Shown in pieces: positions 56,670 to 64,000 of a stretch of DNA of 64,000 bases. Both the position numbers and the translations under genes were made by a program. Under the pieces are notes generated by a model, which was not told where the DNA came from, searched no databases, and saw nothing but the letters and a program-made list of their open reading frames with translations. The stretch's first letter is position 1. Every line of letters begins with the position of its first letter. Source of the stretch: Maritalea mobilis (GTDB taxonomy: Bacteria > Pseudomonadota > Alphaproteobacteria > Rhizobiales > Devosiaceae). The stretch is taken from positions 434,001-498,000 of the forward strand of contig NZ_SNYR01000001.1 in the NCBI RefSeq assembly GCF_004363175.1, in the 5' to 3' direction.

Positions 56670-57848
56670 TCAAACAGACAATGGTCGGCTCAAAAAGCCG
56701 GCCATTTTTTCTATCGCTTGCACCAAAACATCATGGTCTCCAGCATAAGAAAACCGAACAAATTTTTGGCCATTCACCCGATCAAAGTCCACGCCCGGCG
56801 TTGCCGCAACTCCAGCTTCTTGCAACAAAGCCTTGCAAAACGCCACGCTATCTTCTGCCAGTCCTTCAATGCCCACATAGGCATAAAATGCACCATCCGA
56901 CATGCGCGCATCTTTAAAGCCCATCTCACTCAACGCCTCCACCAACAGCATGCCATTGCGCACATATTTCGATTTCTGAGAATCGTAATAGTCACGACAA
57001 TCAAGTGCGACAGTGCCTGCCACCTGCGACAGACTAGGAGCAGAAATAAACATATTTTGCGCCAACATCTCCGTTTGGCGCACCATATCATCGGGCAAAA
57101 CCAGCCATCCCAAGCGCCATCCGGTCATGCAATAATATTTGGAAAAGCTATTTATGATCAGCGCATTATCACTCAATTCTAATGCACTGGTCTCCGGCAA
57201 TCCGTGGCTCAGGCTATGATAAATTTCATCTGAGATAAACCGCACGCCTAAATCATCACACGCATTGAGAATGCGCGCCAAATCTTCCCGTTCAATCATC
57301 GCCCCTGTTGGGTTTGCAGGCGATGCCAACAACAAGCCATCAAACGGATTAGCTTTATTCGCGGCGCGAATATCATCCGCATCCAATCGCCAACCATTCG
57401 CTGCATGAATTTCAATCTCCACCGGCTCAAATCCCAAGCTGGAGATAATATTGAGGTATGCCGGATAACCCGGCCGCGTCACCGCAATTTTGCTACCCTT
57501 CTCAAATCCAGATAAAAACGCCAACACAAATCCAGCACTTGAGCCGTTGGTGATCAAAATATTGTCAGGATTCACTTTGGCATTGTGCTGTGCATTATAA
57601 TATTCGCTCAGCTTCTGCCGCAGGCTCAATTCGCCCTTTGCTGGCGTGTAGCGTTGCGGGTCTGTCGCCGCACTTTGCTGCACGGCAGCAATCACCTCTG
57701 GCGCAGGTGCCGCGCCCGGTTCGCCCACTTCCAAATGGCAAATTTCTCGCCCTTCCGCTTCCAAAGATTTGGCCATCGCCAAGATCTCCATGGCAAAAAA
57801 TGGCTGTAAATGCTTGAGCTGCGCGATCTCTGTCATCAAATTGTCCAA
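56670..57848 (-). CDS. class I/II PLP-dependent aminotransferase
   Basis: 392 residues. Fold type I, with the PLP lysine in NSFSKYYCMTGWRLGWL, the substrate Asn in SPANPTGAMIERED and the cofactor Asp/Tyr in ISDEIYHSL. The N-terminal VGEPGAAPAPEV corresponds to the usual EPDF-type segment. It resembles AspC/AlaC-like enzymes, but the substrate cannot be assigned. Its start is 30 bases from the divergent M48 gene. Its last codons overlap the rne terminator hairpin. Confidence 0.88.
   Translation of the reverse strand: MDNLMTEIAQLKHLQPFFAMEILAMAKSLEAEGREICHLEVGEPGAAPAPEVIAAVQQSAATDPQRYTPAKGELSLRQKLSEYYNAQHNAKVNPDNILITNGSSAGFVLAFLSGFEKGSKIAVTRPGYPAYLNIISSLGFEPVEIEIHAANGWRLDADDIRAANKANPFDGLLLASPANPTGAMIEREDLARILNACDDLGVRFISDEIYHSLSHGLPETSALELSDNALIINSFSKYYCMTGWRLGWLVLPDDMVRQTEMLAQNMFISAPSLSQVAGTVALDCRDYYDSQKSKYVRNGMLLVEALSEMGFKDARMSDGAFYAYVGIEGLAEDSVAFCKALLQEAGVAATPGVDFDRVNGQKFVRFSYAGDHDVLVQAIEKMAGFLSRPLSV
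56683..56710 (+). terminator. rho-independent terminator of rne, inside the aminotransferase 3' end
   Basis: GGTCGGCT CAAAA AGCCGGCC (56683-56703, one G-T pair) then A and six T on the plus strand. It lies 36 bases past the rne stop but within the final codons of the convergent aminotransferase gene, whose stop is at 56670. Confidence 0.88.
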
Positions 57849-57953
57849 CTGTTCGCGTTTTTGTGAGGTGAACGGCCCGTGTCAACTGACAGAAATGCCG
57901 TTATAGTTGCGCTAACAATGTCAGTGATTCATGGTTTCAGTAAAGGCTTAAAC

Positions 57954-59300
57954 ATGCCAAAGCACGTCCAGTTGCTCGCAGTTCTCACAGCACTCCTGCT
58001 GGCACTTGCGCCCATCAGCGCCCATGCCCAGCAAATTCGGCTGATCACAGACGCTGAAACCCAAACCATGATCGAAGATTTCGCGCGCCCGCTGCTGAAG
58101 GCCGCGGGCATCAATCCACGCAACGTATCCGTCAACATCGTCAACGACCGTCGCTTCAATGCCTTCGTGGTTGAAAGCGGCGATATGTATATTAATTACG
58201 GCACCATCCTTGATTCAGCGACCCCAAACGAGCTGAAAGCCGTTTTGGCCCACGAAATAGGCCACCTGGCTGGCGGCCATCTGCGCCGTTTGCGTGAGCA
58301 GGCTCAGGTTGCCGGGCAATTACAAGCCATTTCCATGGTGCTCGGCATCGGCGTCCTCGCCGCCGCATCGGGCAATGATCAATCTGGTGAAGTCGGCAAA
58401 ATGGTTTCTGCCTTCATCATGGGCTCCAGCTCTGCCGCGCGCAACAATTTCATGGCCTATCGTCAGTCTGAGGAAAGCGCAGCCGACGCTGCCGCCCTCA
58501 AATTCTTGGAACGCACAAAGCAAAGTGCAACTGGCCTCACCGAAGTACTCAACCGCTTGCAACGCAATCAATCCAGCAGCGCTGGTGCCGCAGGCTATTT
58601 GCGCACCCATCCGCTGGCCGAAGACCGCTTGAACCAAACGCAAAACCGCGCCGCAGGCAGTCCCTTCCGCAACAAACGCGATTCCGCAGCCGACATTCAG
58701 CGCCTTGAAATGGTGAAAGCCAAACTTACTGGTTATTTGGAACGCACCCAAACCGTATTAAACCGCTATCCCAACAGCGATAAATCACTCCCTGCCCGCT
58801 ATGCCCGCGCCATCGCTGGCTATCGTGCTGGCGCCGGCCCTGCTGCGGTGAAACAAATGGCAGCGCTCGCTTCCGCCAATCCAAGCAATCCCAATTTGCA
58901 GGAATTGCTGGGCCAAATGCTGTTTGAAACTGGCCAGGCTACGGCGGCATTGCAGCCCCTCGCCCGTGCGGTGAAGCTCGCCCCTAACGAAATTGAATAT
59001 CGCTTGATTTACGGAGCTGCCTTATCAGACACTGGCCGCGCGAAAGATTTGAATGAAGCCATCATTCAATTGTCCCGCGCCACCCAAATGGATAGCGGCT
59101 CTGCCCGCGCATTTTCGCTGCTGTCTCGCGCCTATGGTCGCGCTGGCCGCACTGGCGAGGCCGATCTGGCCGCAGCCGAAGCCGCATTTTTGCGCCGCGA
59201 CATGCGCCTCGCTCGCGGGTTGGCGAAAAAAGCACAACAAAATTTGCCGCAAGGCAGCCCCGCTTGGTTACGCGCTGATGACATTTTGGCGCTAAGCTAA
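57954..59300 (+). CDS. M48 family periplasmic metalloprotease (BepA-like)
   Basis: 448 residues from the ATG at 57954, with an AAAGG Shine-Dalgarno; an upstream GTG at 57879 is less likely. A signal peptide (VLTALLLALAPISAHA) is followed by the zinc protease domain with VLAHEIGHLAGGHLRRL and the third ligand Glu in RQSEESAADAAALKF, then tetratricopeptide-like helices (about residues 290-440). BepA-type proteins combine protease and chaperone roles for outer-membrane assembly. The set of domains is complete. Confidence 0.92.
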   Translation: MPKHVQLLAVLTALLLALAPISAHAQQIRLITDAETQTMIEDFARPLLKAAGINPRNVSVNIVNDRRFNAFVVESGDMYINYGTILDSATPNELKAVLAHEIGHLAGGHLRRLREQAQVAGQLQAISMVLGIGVLAAASGNDQSGEVGKMVSAFIMGSSSAARNNFMAYRQSEESAADAAALKFLERTKQSATGLTEVLNRLQRNQSSSAGAAGYLRTHPLAEDRLNQTQNRAAGSPFRNKRDSAADIQRLEMVKAKLTGYLERTQTVLNRYPNSDKSLPARYARAIAGYRAGAGPAAVKQMAALASANPSNPNLQELLGQMLFETGQATAALQPLARAVKLAPNEIEYRLIYGAALSDTGRAKDLNEAIIQLSRATQMDSGSARAFSLLSRAYGRAGRTGEADLAAAEAAFLRRDMRLARGLAKKAQQNLPQGSPAWLRADDILALS

Positions 59301-59332
59301 TCTCAATTCCTATCAAACTGGACCTAGTATTT

Positions 59333-60190
59333 ATGAATCTCTTTTCCTCTATCGCAAAATTGCCGCTCGTTGCTTTGGGCTTTGTGGCATTTATGCTGCC
59401 CGCTCAAGCCCAAAATCTGGGTGACATGACCAAAGACGATCTAAGCGCTTTGATCGAGCAGATTGTTGATGAAAAAATCGAAAATCTGTTGGCAGACACG
59501 CCAAAAGCATCCGCTGCACAAGGCCGTTTTGGCAATGCAGTTGAAGATTATTTGATGTCCAACCCGCAATTGCTCGAGCGTATGTCCGTTGCCTTGCAGA
59601 CACAGGCGCAAGAAGCCGAAATCGCCCAAACCCGCGACACATTGATGGCCCTTGGCGATCGCGTTCATAATGATGCCGACCAAGTTGTGCTCGGCAATCC
59701 AGACGGCGATGTCACCATCGTTGAATTTTTCGACTACAATTGTGGCTATTGCCGCCAAGCTGTTGCCAACATGATGCAATTGCTTGAGGAAGACAAAAAT
59801 GTACGCTTCATCTTGCGTGAGTTCCCAATTTTGAGCCAAGGCTCAGCCGACGCGGCACGCGTGGCTACCATTGTGAACCGCAATAAAGATGTGAGCTATA
59901 TGGAGTTCCACACCAAGCTTTTCCAATCTCGTGGTCAGGTAGACAAGGCTCGCGCTTTGGAAGTGGCCGCTGAATTGGGCATGAACCCAGTTGAGGTGGA
60001 ACTGCAGATGCAAGACCAGTCGGTTACCCAAGCCATTGGCCGCACTTACCAATTGGCAGATGCGCTGTCTATCAGCTCCACGCCAAACTACATTATCGGC
60101 AATGAAGTCGTGCGCGGCGCTGAAAGTTTTGAGGGTCTAAAACGTCGTGTTGATAATATGCGCGAATGTGGTGAAACCACCTGCCCATAG
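59333..60190 (+). CDS. DsbA-family thiol:disulfide oxidoreductase
   Basis: 285 residues with signal peptide (PLVALGFVAFMLPAQAQ). A helical N-terminal extension of about 90 residues (TKDDLSALIEQIVDEKI) is followed by the thioredoxin/DsbA domain with the active site FFDYNCGYCRQAVANM and the cis-proline loop ISSTPNYIIG. The extension resembles that of Com1/ScsC-type proteins, which trimerise and can act as isomerases. It lies 32 bases after the M48 protease gene, and the two are probably co-transcribed for envelope quality control. Confidence 0.92.
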   Translation: MNLFSSIAKLPLVALGFVAFMLPAQAQNLGDMTKDDLSALIEQIVDEKIENLLADTPKASAAQGRFGNAVEDYLMSNPQLLERMSVALQTQAQEAEIAQTRDTLMALGDRVHNDADQVVLGNPDGDVTIVEFFDYNCGYCRQAVANMMQLLEEDKNVRFILREFPILSQGSADAARVATIVNRNKDVSYMEFHTKLFQSRGQVDKARALEVAAELGMNPVEVELQMQDQSVTQAIGRTYQLADALSISSTPNYIIGNEVVRGAESFEGLKRRVDNMRECGETTCP

Positions 60191-60207
60191 TAAATTGAAG
60201 AAATTTT

Positions 60208-60234
60208 GATGGCGCCATTTGGCGCCATCTTTTT
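60208..60234 (+). terminator. rho-independent terminator after the DsbA-like gene
   Basis: GATGGCGCC ATTT GGCGCCATC (60208-60229), a perfect nine-base-pair stem with a four-base loop, followed by TTTTTATC on the plus strand, 17 bases past the stop. Confidence 0.94.
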
Positions 60235-60395
60235 ATCTAGTTATGGGCCCATTGTCGGAAATTGCAGGCGAGCGACACAAAAACGCAACAAATTCAGGCG
60301 TGATCGGTGTAAAACTGAGAGTAATCTTTGCCTTTTCATTTGTTTTCATATAGTGCAAGCTCCTGCACGGGAGATAAAAAGGTATAACCCGCAAA

Positions 60396-60836
60396 ATGAC
60401 GAAACAAATTCATATACTCAACGGCCCAAATCTTAATTTGTTGGGCGAGCGTGAAGGCAGCATTTATGGCCATGTCACATTGGCTGACATTGAGCAAAAT
60501 TGCCGCGAAGAATGTGCGCGTTTGGGGTATGAACTTGTATTTGCACAAACAAATCACGAAGGCGAACTGGTTGAATTGATCCAGAAGGCAGGTAAATCTG
60601 CAGCTGGTATCATCATCAATCCTGCTGCCTACACCCACACATCAGTGGCTATTCATGACGCGATCCGCGCCATCAATATCCCTGTAGTTGAGGTGCATTT
60701 GTCCAACATTTTTGCGCGGGAAAGCTTCCGTCATCATTCATATGTGTCCCCGGTTGCCCTGGGCACTATTTGCGGTTTTGGCCCGGCGGGTTACATTTTG
60801 GCCCTCGGTGCTTTAACATCACCCATTCCAGAATAA
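60396..60836 (+). CDS. aroQ: 3-dehydroquinate dehydratase, type II
   Basis: 146 residues, a complete type II enzyme of the shikimate pathway acting as a dodecamer. Signatures: [18 protein letters not shown] with the catalytic Tyr, [18 protein letters not shown], and [21 protein letters not shown] with the catalytic His. It precedes accBC, as in many rhizobia. The Shine-Dalgarno is poor. Confidence 0.95.
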   Translation: MTKQIHILNGPNLNLLGEREGSIYGHVTLADIEQNCREECARLGYELVFAQTNHEGELVELIQKAGKSAAGIIINPAAYTHTSVAIHDAIRAINIPVVEVHLSNIFARESFRHHSYVSPVALGTICGFGPAGYILALGALTSPIPE

Positions 60837-60857
60837 CAAAATTGGAGAGCCCCTTAA

Positions 60858-61358
60858 ATGAGTAAAGGTTCACAAGTTGATCGCGATCTGATCCGTACGA
60901 TTGCTGAATTGCTGAACGAACAGAACTTGGCTGAAGTTGAACTTGAGCATGATGATTTTCGTGTTCGTGTCACCCGCAGCCACGCTCAAGAGGTGGTTCA
61001 CATGCCAAGCTATGCTGGTGCGCCTATGGCCGCTCCGGTTGCTGCTGCGCCTGCGGCCCCTGCTGCTGCAACGCCTGCGCCTGCCGCAGCTGATGCATCT
61101 GCTGCTGACGATATTGGTTCGAACCCAGGCACATTGACCTCACCAATGGTTGGCACAGCCTATATGGCGCCTGAGCCAGGTGCAGCCAAATTTGTTGAAG
61201 TGGGCACCAAGGTCACTGAAGGCCAAACCATTTTGATCATCGAAGCGATGAAAACAATGAACCAAATTCCGGCACACCGCGCAGGCACAGTCACCAAAAT
61301 CTTGGTGGAAGATGCGCAGCCAGTTGAATTTGGTGAACCTCTTGTGGTGATCGAGTAA
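60858..61358 (+). CDS. accB: biotin carboxyl carrier protein of acetyl-CoA carboxylase
   Basis: 166 residues. A short N-terminal domain and an Ala/Pro-rich linker (about residues 55-85) lead to the biotinyl domain, with the biotinylation site Lys in [13 protein letters not shown]. The family-specific thumb segment [22 protein letters not shown] is recognisable. The start has a GGAG Shine-Dalgarno. It lies 21 bases after aroQ and five bases before accC. Confidence 0.96.
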   Translation: MSKGSQVDRDLIRTIAELLNEQNLAEVELEHDDFRVRVTRSHAQEVVHMPSYAGAPMAAPVAAAPAAPAAATPAPAAADASAADDIGSNPGTLTSPMVGTAYMAPEPGAAKFVEVGTKVTEGQTILIIEAMKTMNQIPAHRAGTVTKILVEDAQPVEFGEPLVVIE

Positions 61359-61363
61359 CCCAG

Positions 61364-62710
61364 ATGCCCATGTTTAAAAAAGTTCTCATTGCTAACCGAG
61401 GCGAAATCGCCCTGCGTATTTTGCGGGCGTGTAAAGAGCTCGGCATTTCAACTGTGGCAGTTCACTCCACAGCAGATGCTGATGCGATGCATGTGCGCCT
61501 GGCCGATGAAAGCGTTTGTATTGGCCCGGCTTCTGCCACTCATTCATATTTGAACATCCCGTCCATCTTGGCGGCATGTGAAATCACCGGCGCGGATGCA
61601 GTGCATCCCGGTTATGGCTTCTTGTCTGAAAATGCGCGCTTTGCACGCATTTTGGAAGAGCACAACATCACCTTTATTGGCCCTTCTGCGCACCATATTG
61701 AAATTATGGGCGACAAAATTCAGGCCAAACAAACCGCTAAAGATTTGGGCATTCCAGTGGTGCCTGGTTCTGATGGCGGCGTCACAAGTGATGTGGAAGC
61801 ACGTCGCATTGCCGCTGAAATCGGCTATCCAGTGATCATCAAGGCTGCCTCAGGCGGCGGTGGTCGCGGCATGAAAGTGGCCAAGTCTGAAGCCGATATT
61901 GGCACAGCTTTGTCAACTGCACGTTCTGAAGCCAAAGCTGCTTTTGGTGATGATGCGGTTTATATCGAAAAATATCTCGGCAAGCCACGTCACATCGAAA
62001 TTCAAGTATTGGGCGATGGCCAAGGCGGCGCCATCCACTTGGGTGACCGGGATTGCTCTTTGCAGCGCCGGCACCAAAAAGTGTGGGAAGAAGCCACCTC
62101 ACCTGCGGTTACGCCTGAGCAACGCGCTGAAATTGGCGGCATTGTTGCCGATGCGATTGCCAAGATGAAATATTCTGGCGCGGGCACCATTGAGTTTCTC
62201 TATGAAGATGGCGAGTTCTATTTCATTGAAATGAACACCCGCTTGCAAGTGGAACACCCGGTGACCGAGCGGATCACCAACATGGATTTGGTTTATGAGC
62301 AAATCCGCATTGCCGCTGGCCACCCAATTTCTGTTAAGCAAGAAGACGTGACCTTTTGGGGCCACGCCATCGAGGTGCGGATCAACGCAGAAGATCCTGA
62401 AACATTTGCACCATCTCCGGGCACAATTTCATTCTACCACCCTGCAGGTGGCGTGGGTGTGCGTGTTGATTCTGGTGTTTATCAGGGCTACAAAATCCCG
62501 CCTTATTACGATAGCTTGATCGGCAAGCTCATCGTACATGGCCGCACGCGCGAAGAATGCTTGCAGCGTTTGCGCCGTGCATTGGGCGAGTTTGTGGTGG
62601 ATGGGGTTAAAACAACCCTGCCGCTCTTCCGTCGCTTGATCGAAGAAGAAGATGTGATCACGGGCAATTACGATATTCATTGGCTCGAAAAATATCTCGG
62701 CATGAAATAA
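61364..62710 (+). CDS. accC: biotin carboxylase subunit of acetyl-CoA carboxylase
   Basis: 448 residues. It carboxylates biotin on AccB with ATP and bicarbonate, the first step of fatty-acid synthesis. The ATP-grasp core shows [20 protein letters not shown], the glycine-rich loop [17 protein letters not shown], and the C-terminal [14 protein letters not shown] that contains the catalytic Arg. It may start at the second ATG (61370). The accBC order is typical; accA and accD are not in the window. Confidence 0.97.
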   Translation: MPMFKKVLIANRGEIALRILRACKELGISTVAVHSTADADAMHVRLADESVCIGPASATHSYLNIPSILAACEITGADAVHPGYGFLSENARFARILEEHNITFIGPSAHHIEIMGDKIQAKQTAKDLGIPVVPGSDGGVTSDVEARRIAAEIGYPVIIKAASGGGGRGMKVAKSEADIGTALSTARSEAKAAFGDDAVYIEKYLGKPRHIEIQVLGDGQGGAIHLGDRDCSLQRRHQKVWEEATSPAVTPEQRAEIGGIVADAIAKMKYSGAGTIEFLYEDGEFYFIEMNTRLQVEHPVTERITNMDLVYEQIRIAAGHPISVKQEDVTFWGHAIEVRINAEDPETFAPSPGTISFYHPAGGVGVRVDSGVYQGYKIPPYYDSLIGKLIVHGRTREECLQRLRRALGEFVVDGVKTTLPLFRRLIEEEDVITGNYDIHWLEKYLGMK

Positions 62711-62713
62711 TTT

Positions 62714-62739
62714 AAGGGCCCTTCGGGGCCCTTTCTTTT
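62714..62739 (+). terminator. rho-independent terminator of accBC
   Basis: AAGGGCCC TTCG GGGCCCTT (62714-62733), a perfect eight-base-pair stem with a stable TTCG loop, followed by TCTTTTG on the plus strand. It lies immediately upstream of aat, whose start is close to the hairpin. Confidence 0.9.
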
Positions 62740-62746
62740 GAGACTT

Positions 62747-63361
62747 ATGCAAAACGATTCTGAACCATATGACATCACGCTGACGCCGGATATGCTGCTG
62801 GGGGCCTATGCCCACGGCATTTTCCCTATGGCTGAAAGCGCGGAAAGCCCGGACCTATTTTGGGTCGACCCAGAATTGCGGGGCATTATTCCGCTTGATG
62901 GCCTGCATATTTCAAAGTCTTTACGCAAAACATTGAAAAAACAGGATTATGAGGTCCGGCTTGATCATGATTTTGATTTGGTGATCTCTCATTGTGCCGC
63001 CCCCATGCGTGGCCGCGAAGAAACCTGGATCAACCCTGAAATCAAAAAGCTCTATGGCGCACTGTTCAAACGCGGCTTTTGCCACACAGTAGAAATTTGG
63101 CGCGACGACCAGATTATTGGCGGTCTCTACGGAATTGCCCTTGGCGGCGCGTTCTTCGGTGAAAGCATGTTTCACCGCGCCACCAATGGGTCAAAAATTG
63201 CACTAGTTGAACTGGTCAATCATCTCAATGCCAAGGGCTTTGTGCTGCTGGATACGCAATTCACCACGCCGCACCTCGAAACCTTGGGCGCAATCGAAAT
63301 TACGCGCGAGCAATATCACGCGCGCTTAGCAGAAGCCCTGCAAACACGCGCAGAGTTCTAG
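62747..63361 (+). CDS. aat: leucyl/phenylalanyl-tRNA-protein transferase
   Basis: 204 residues from the ATG at 62747 (MQNDSEPYDITLTPDMLL); a TTG at 62738 lies inside the terminator tail and is less likely. It attaches Leu or Phe to N-terminal Arg/Lys of proteins to mark them for ClpAP via ClpS. Family features: AYAHGIFPMAESAES, FWVDPELRGIIPLDGLHIS and the acceptor loop GALFKRGFCHTVEIWRDD. The gene is short of a Shine-Dalgarno. Confidence 0.94.
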   Translation: MQNDSEPYDITLTPDMLLGAYAHGIFPMAESAESPDLFWVDPELRGIIPLDGLHISKSLRKTLKKQDYEVRLDHDFDLVISHCAAPMRGREETWINPEIKKLYGALFKRGFCHTVEIWRDDQIIGGLYGIALGGAFFGESMFHRATNGSKIALVELVNHLNAKGFVLLDTQFTTPHLETLGAIEITREQYHARLAEALQTRAEF

Positions 63362-63417
63362 CGCCACCCATTCTCGTGCGGCGCATAGAATTTCCGAACA
63401 TGTTGGAGAAGATGTGT

Positions 63418-63825
63418 TTAGCGCTCGCTTGGCGGCGGTACGTCAGAGCTTTGTTTGCAATCCACCAACCAAATGTCATAAACCGAATGGTCCACGGCAT
63501 TAAGCGCTGGGCTATCTGCAAACATCCACCCTGTGAAAATGCGGGTCACGCTCTGTTTTAGTGAAACTTGGTCAACTTCCAAAAACACAGATGTGCGTTG
63601 TGTTTCATTTGGTGGCCGAGAATAGCAAGCGCGTGGTGTGATTTGCAAAGCACCAAACTGCACCGTCTCGTCAATATATACATCAAAGGTGATGATCCGG
63701 CCTGTCACCTTATCAAGGCCAGCCAAAGCAACCACAGGGTTTGCAACAGGGGCAGCAAAGGCCGCATTGGCCCCTGCCCAACCGAGCATGACAAAACACA
63801 ATGAAAGAAGAATGCGCCGCATCAT
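63418..63825 (-). CDS. secreted DUF2155 domain protein
   Basis: 135 residues, with a signal peptide (ILLSLCFVMLGWAGANAAFA). The DUF2155 domain follows (LAGLDKVTGRIITFDVYIDE, CYSRPPNETQRTSVFLEV, FTGWMFADSPALNAVDH). The cysteine pair in ACYSRPP and LVDCKQ could form a disulfide in the periplasm. The role is unknown. It lies next to NDUFA12 and aat, the usual alphaproteobacterial setting. Confidence 0.9.
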   Translation of the reverse strand: MMRRILLSLCFVMLGWAGANAAFAAPVANPVVALAGLDKVTGRIITFDVYIDETVQFGALQITPRACYSRPPNETQRTSVFLEVDQVSLKQSVTRIFTGWMFADSPALNAVDHSVYDIWLVDCKQSSDVPPPSER

Positions 63826-63852
63826 ATTTGCCCAATAAACCCCAAATGTGGC

Positions 63853-64000
63853 TTATTCTGGAGACCAAGCATCATAATCGCCAGTCACATCCGGACGGCT
63901 CTGATCATTCAGCATGCTGCCTTTTGGACGATAGGCATGTGCTGTGCCAGTCATGTTGGGCTTATGTGGCAATTCCCAAGAGCGGGCATCATATTTTTTA
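63853..64000 (-). CDS. NADH:ubiquinone oxidoreductase subunit NDUFA12, 3' part
   Basis: The last 48 codons are visible, reading KKYDARSWELPHKPNMTGTA, then HAYRPKGSMLNDQSRPDVTG, then DYDAWSPE. This matches the C-terminal part of the NDUFA12/B17.2 family (ending in GDY-AWxPE), a complex I accessory protein shared by alphaproteobacteria and mitochondria. The gene runs off the right edge. Confidence 0.9.
   Translation of the reverse strand, partial: KKYDARSWELPHKPNMTGTAHAYRPKGSMLNDQSRPDVTGDYDAWSPE

Overview
The window reads as core chromosome of an alphaproteobacterium, most likely of the order Hyphomicrobiales (Rhizobiales). The base composition is moderate for that group (about half G+C by eye), which suggests a marine or Devosiaceae-like member, but genus cannot be fixed by reading. 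The main evidence is gene content and order: a nuoA-G operon whose NuoE has a Lys/Ala/Pro-rich C-terminal extension, an NDUFA12-type complex I accessory protein beside a DUF2155 protein and aat, the hup-lon-clpX-clpP cluster next to tRNA-Val and tRNA-Asp, glnB-glnA, a suf operon with a small membrane ORF between sufB and sufC, and the run rne / amidase / PBP1A / prfB / M23 peptidase / DUF455. No phage, insertion sequence, plasmid gene or CRISPR array was seen.

Layout. 1-5.9 kb (minus strand): respiratory complex I genes nuoA-B-C-D-E-orf-F-G, tightly coupled, with nuoG running off the left edge. 6.1-7.5 kb: two tandem paralogous outer-membrane beta-barrel genes. 7.6-7.9 kb: tRNA-Asp and tRNA-Val. 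8-17 kb (minus): the protein quality-control block hup, lon, clpX, clpP, then the NAD(P)HX-repair enzyme, a DUF308 membrane protein, trigger factor and tRNA-Leu. 17.2-19.3 kb (plus): glnB-glnA behind a sigma-54 type promoter and two tandem NtrC-like dyads. 19.3-27.6 kb: a MacAB-like ABC exporter, a periplasmic PQQ-type sugar dehydrogenase, a divergent sulfotransferase-like protein and an ABC-F ATPase. 27.6-28.4 kb is almost gene-free. 28.4-33.1 kb (plus): parE, a DEAD-box helicase and a GGDEF protein.

33.1-40.1 kb (minus): the complete SUF iron-sulfur assembly operon (cysteine desulfurase, sufB, a 55-residue membrane ORF, sufC, sufD, sufS, sufT, sufA). A 41-bp dyad upstream contains a near-consensus Irr/ICE iron-control box. 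40.3-42.3 kb: an alpha/beta hydrolase and tyrS. 42.3-45.8 kb: a very large AsmA/DUF3971-type protein. 45.9-48.4 kb (plus): peroxiredoxin, DUF455 ferritin-like protein and LytM peptidase. 48.4-53.4 kb (minus): prfB with its programmed +1 frameshift, PBP1A and N-acetylmuramoyl-L-alanine amidase. 54.0-56.6 kb: RNase E. 56.7-64.0 kb: an aminotransferase, an M48 protease, a DsbA-like protein, aroQ, accB-accC, aat, DUF2155 and the 3' end of NDUFA12.

Most of the window is housekeeping. The points most worth following are regulatory (the Irr/ICE dyad before the suf operon and the NtrC/sigma-54 arrangement before glnB), two uncharacterised small membrane proteins embedded in the complex I and SUF operons by one-base stop/start overlaps, and a few proteins with altered key residues (sulfotransferase-like P-loop, Bcp without the usual resolving cysteine, GGEEF cyclase with a changed I-site). 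No clearly undescribed multi-gene system could be demonstrated.
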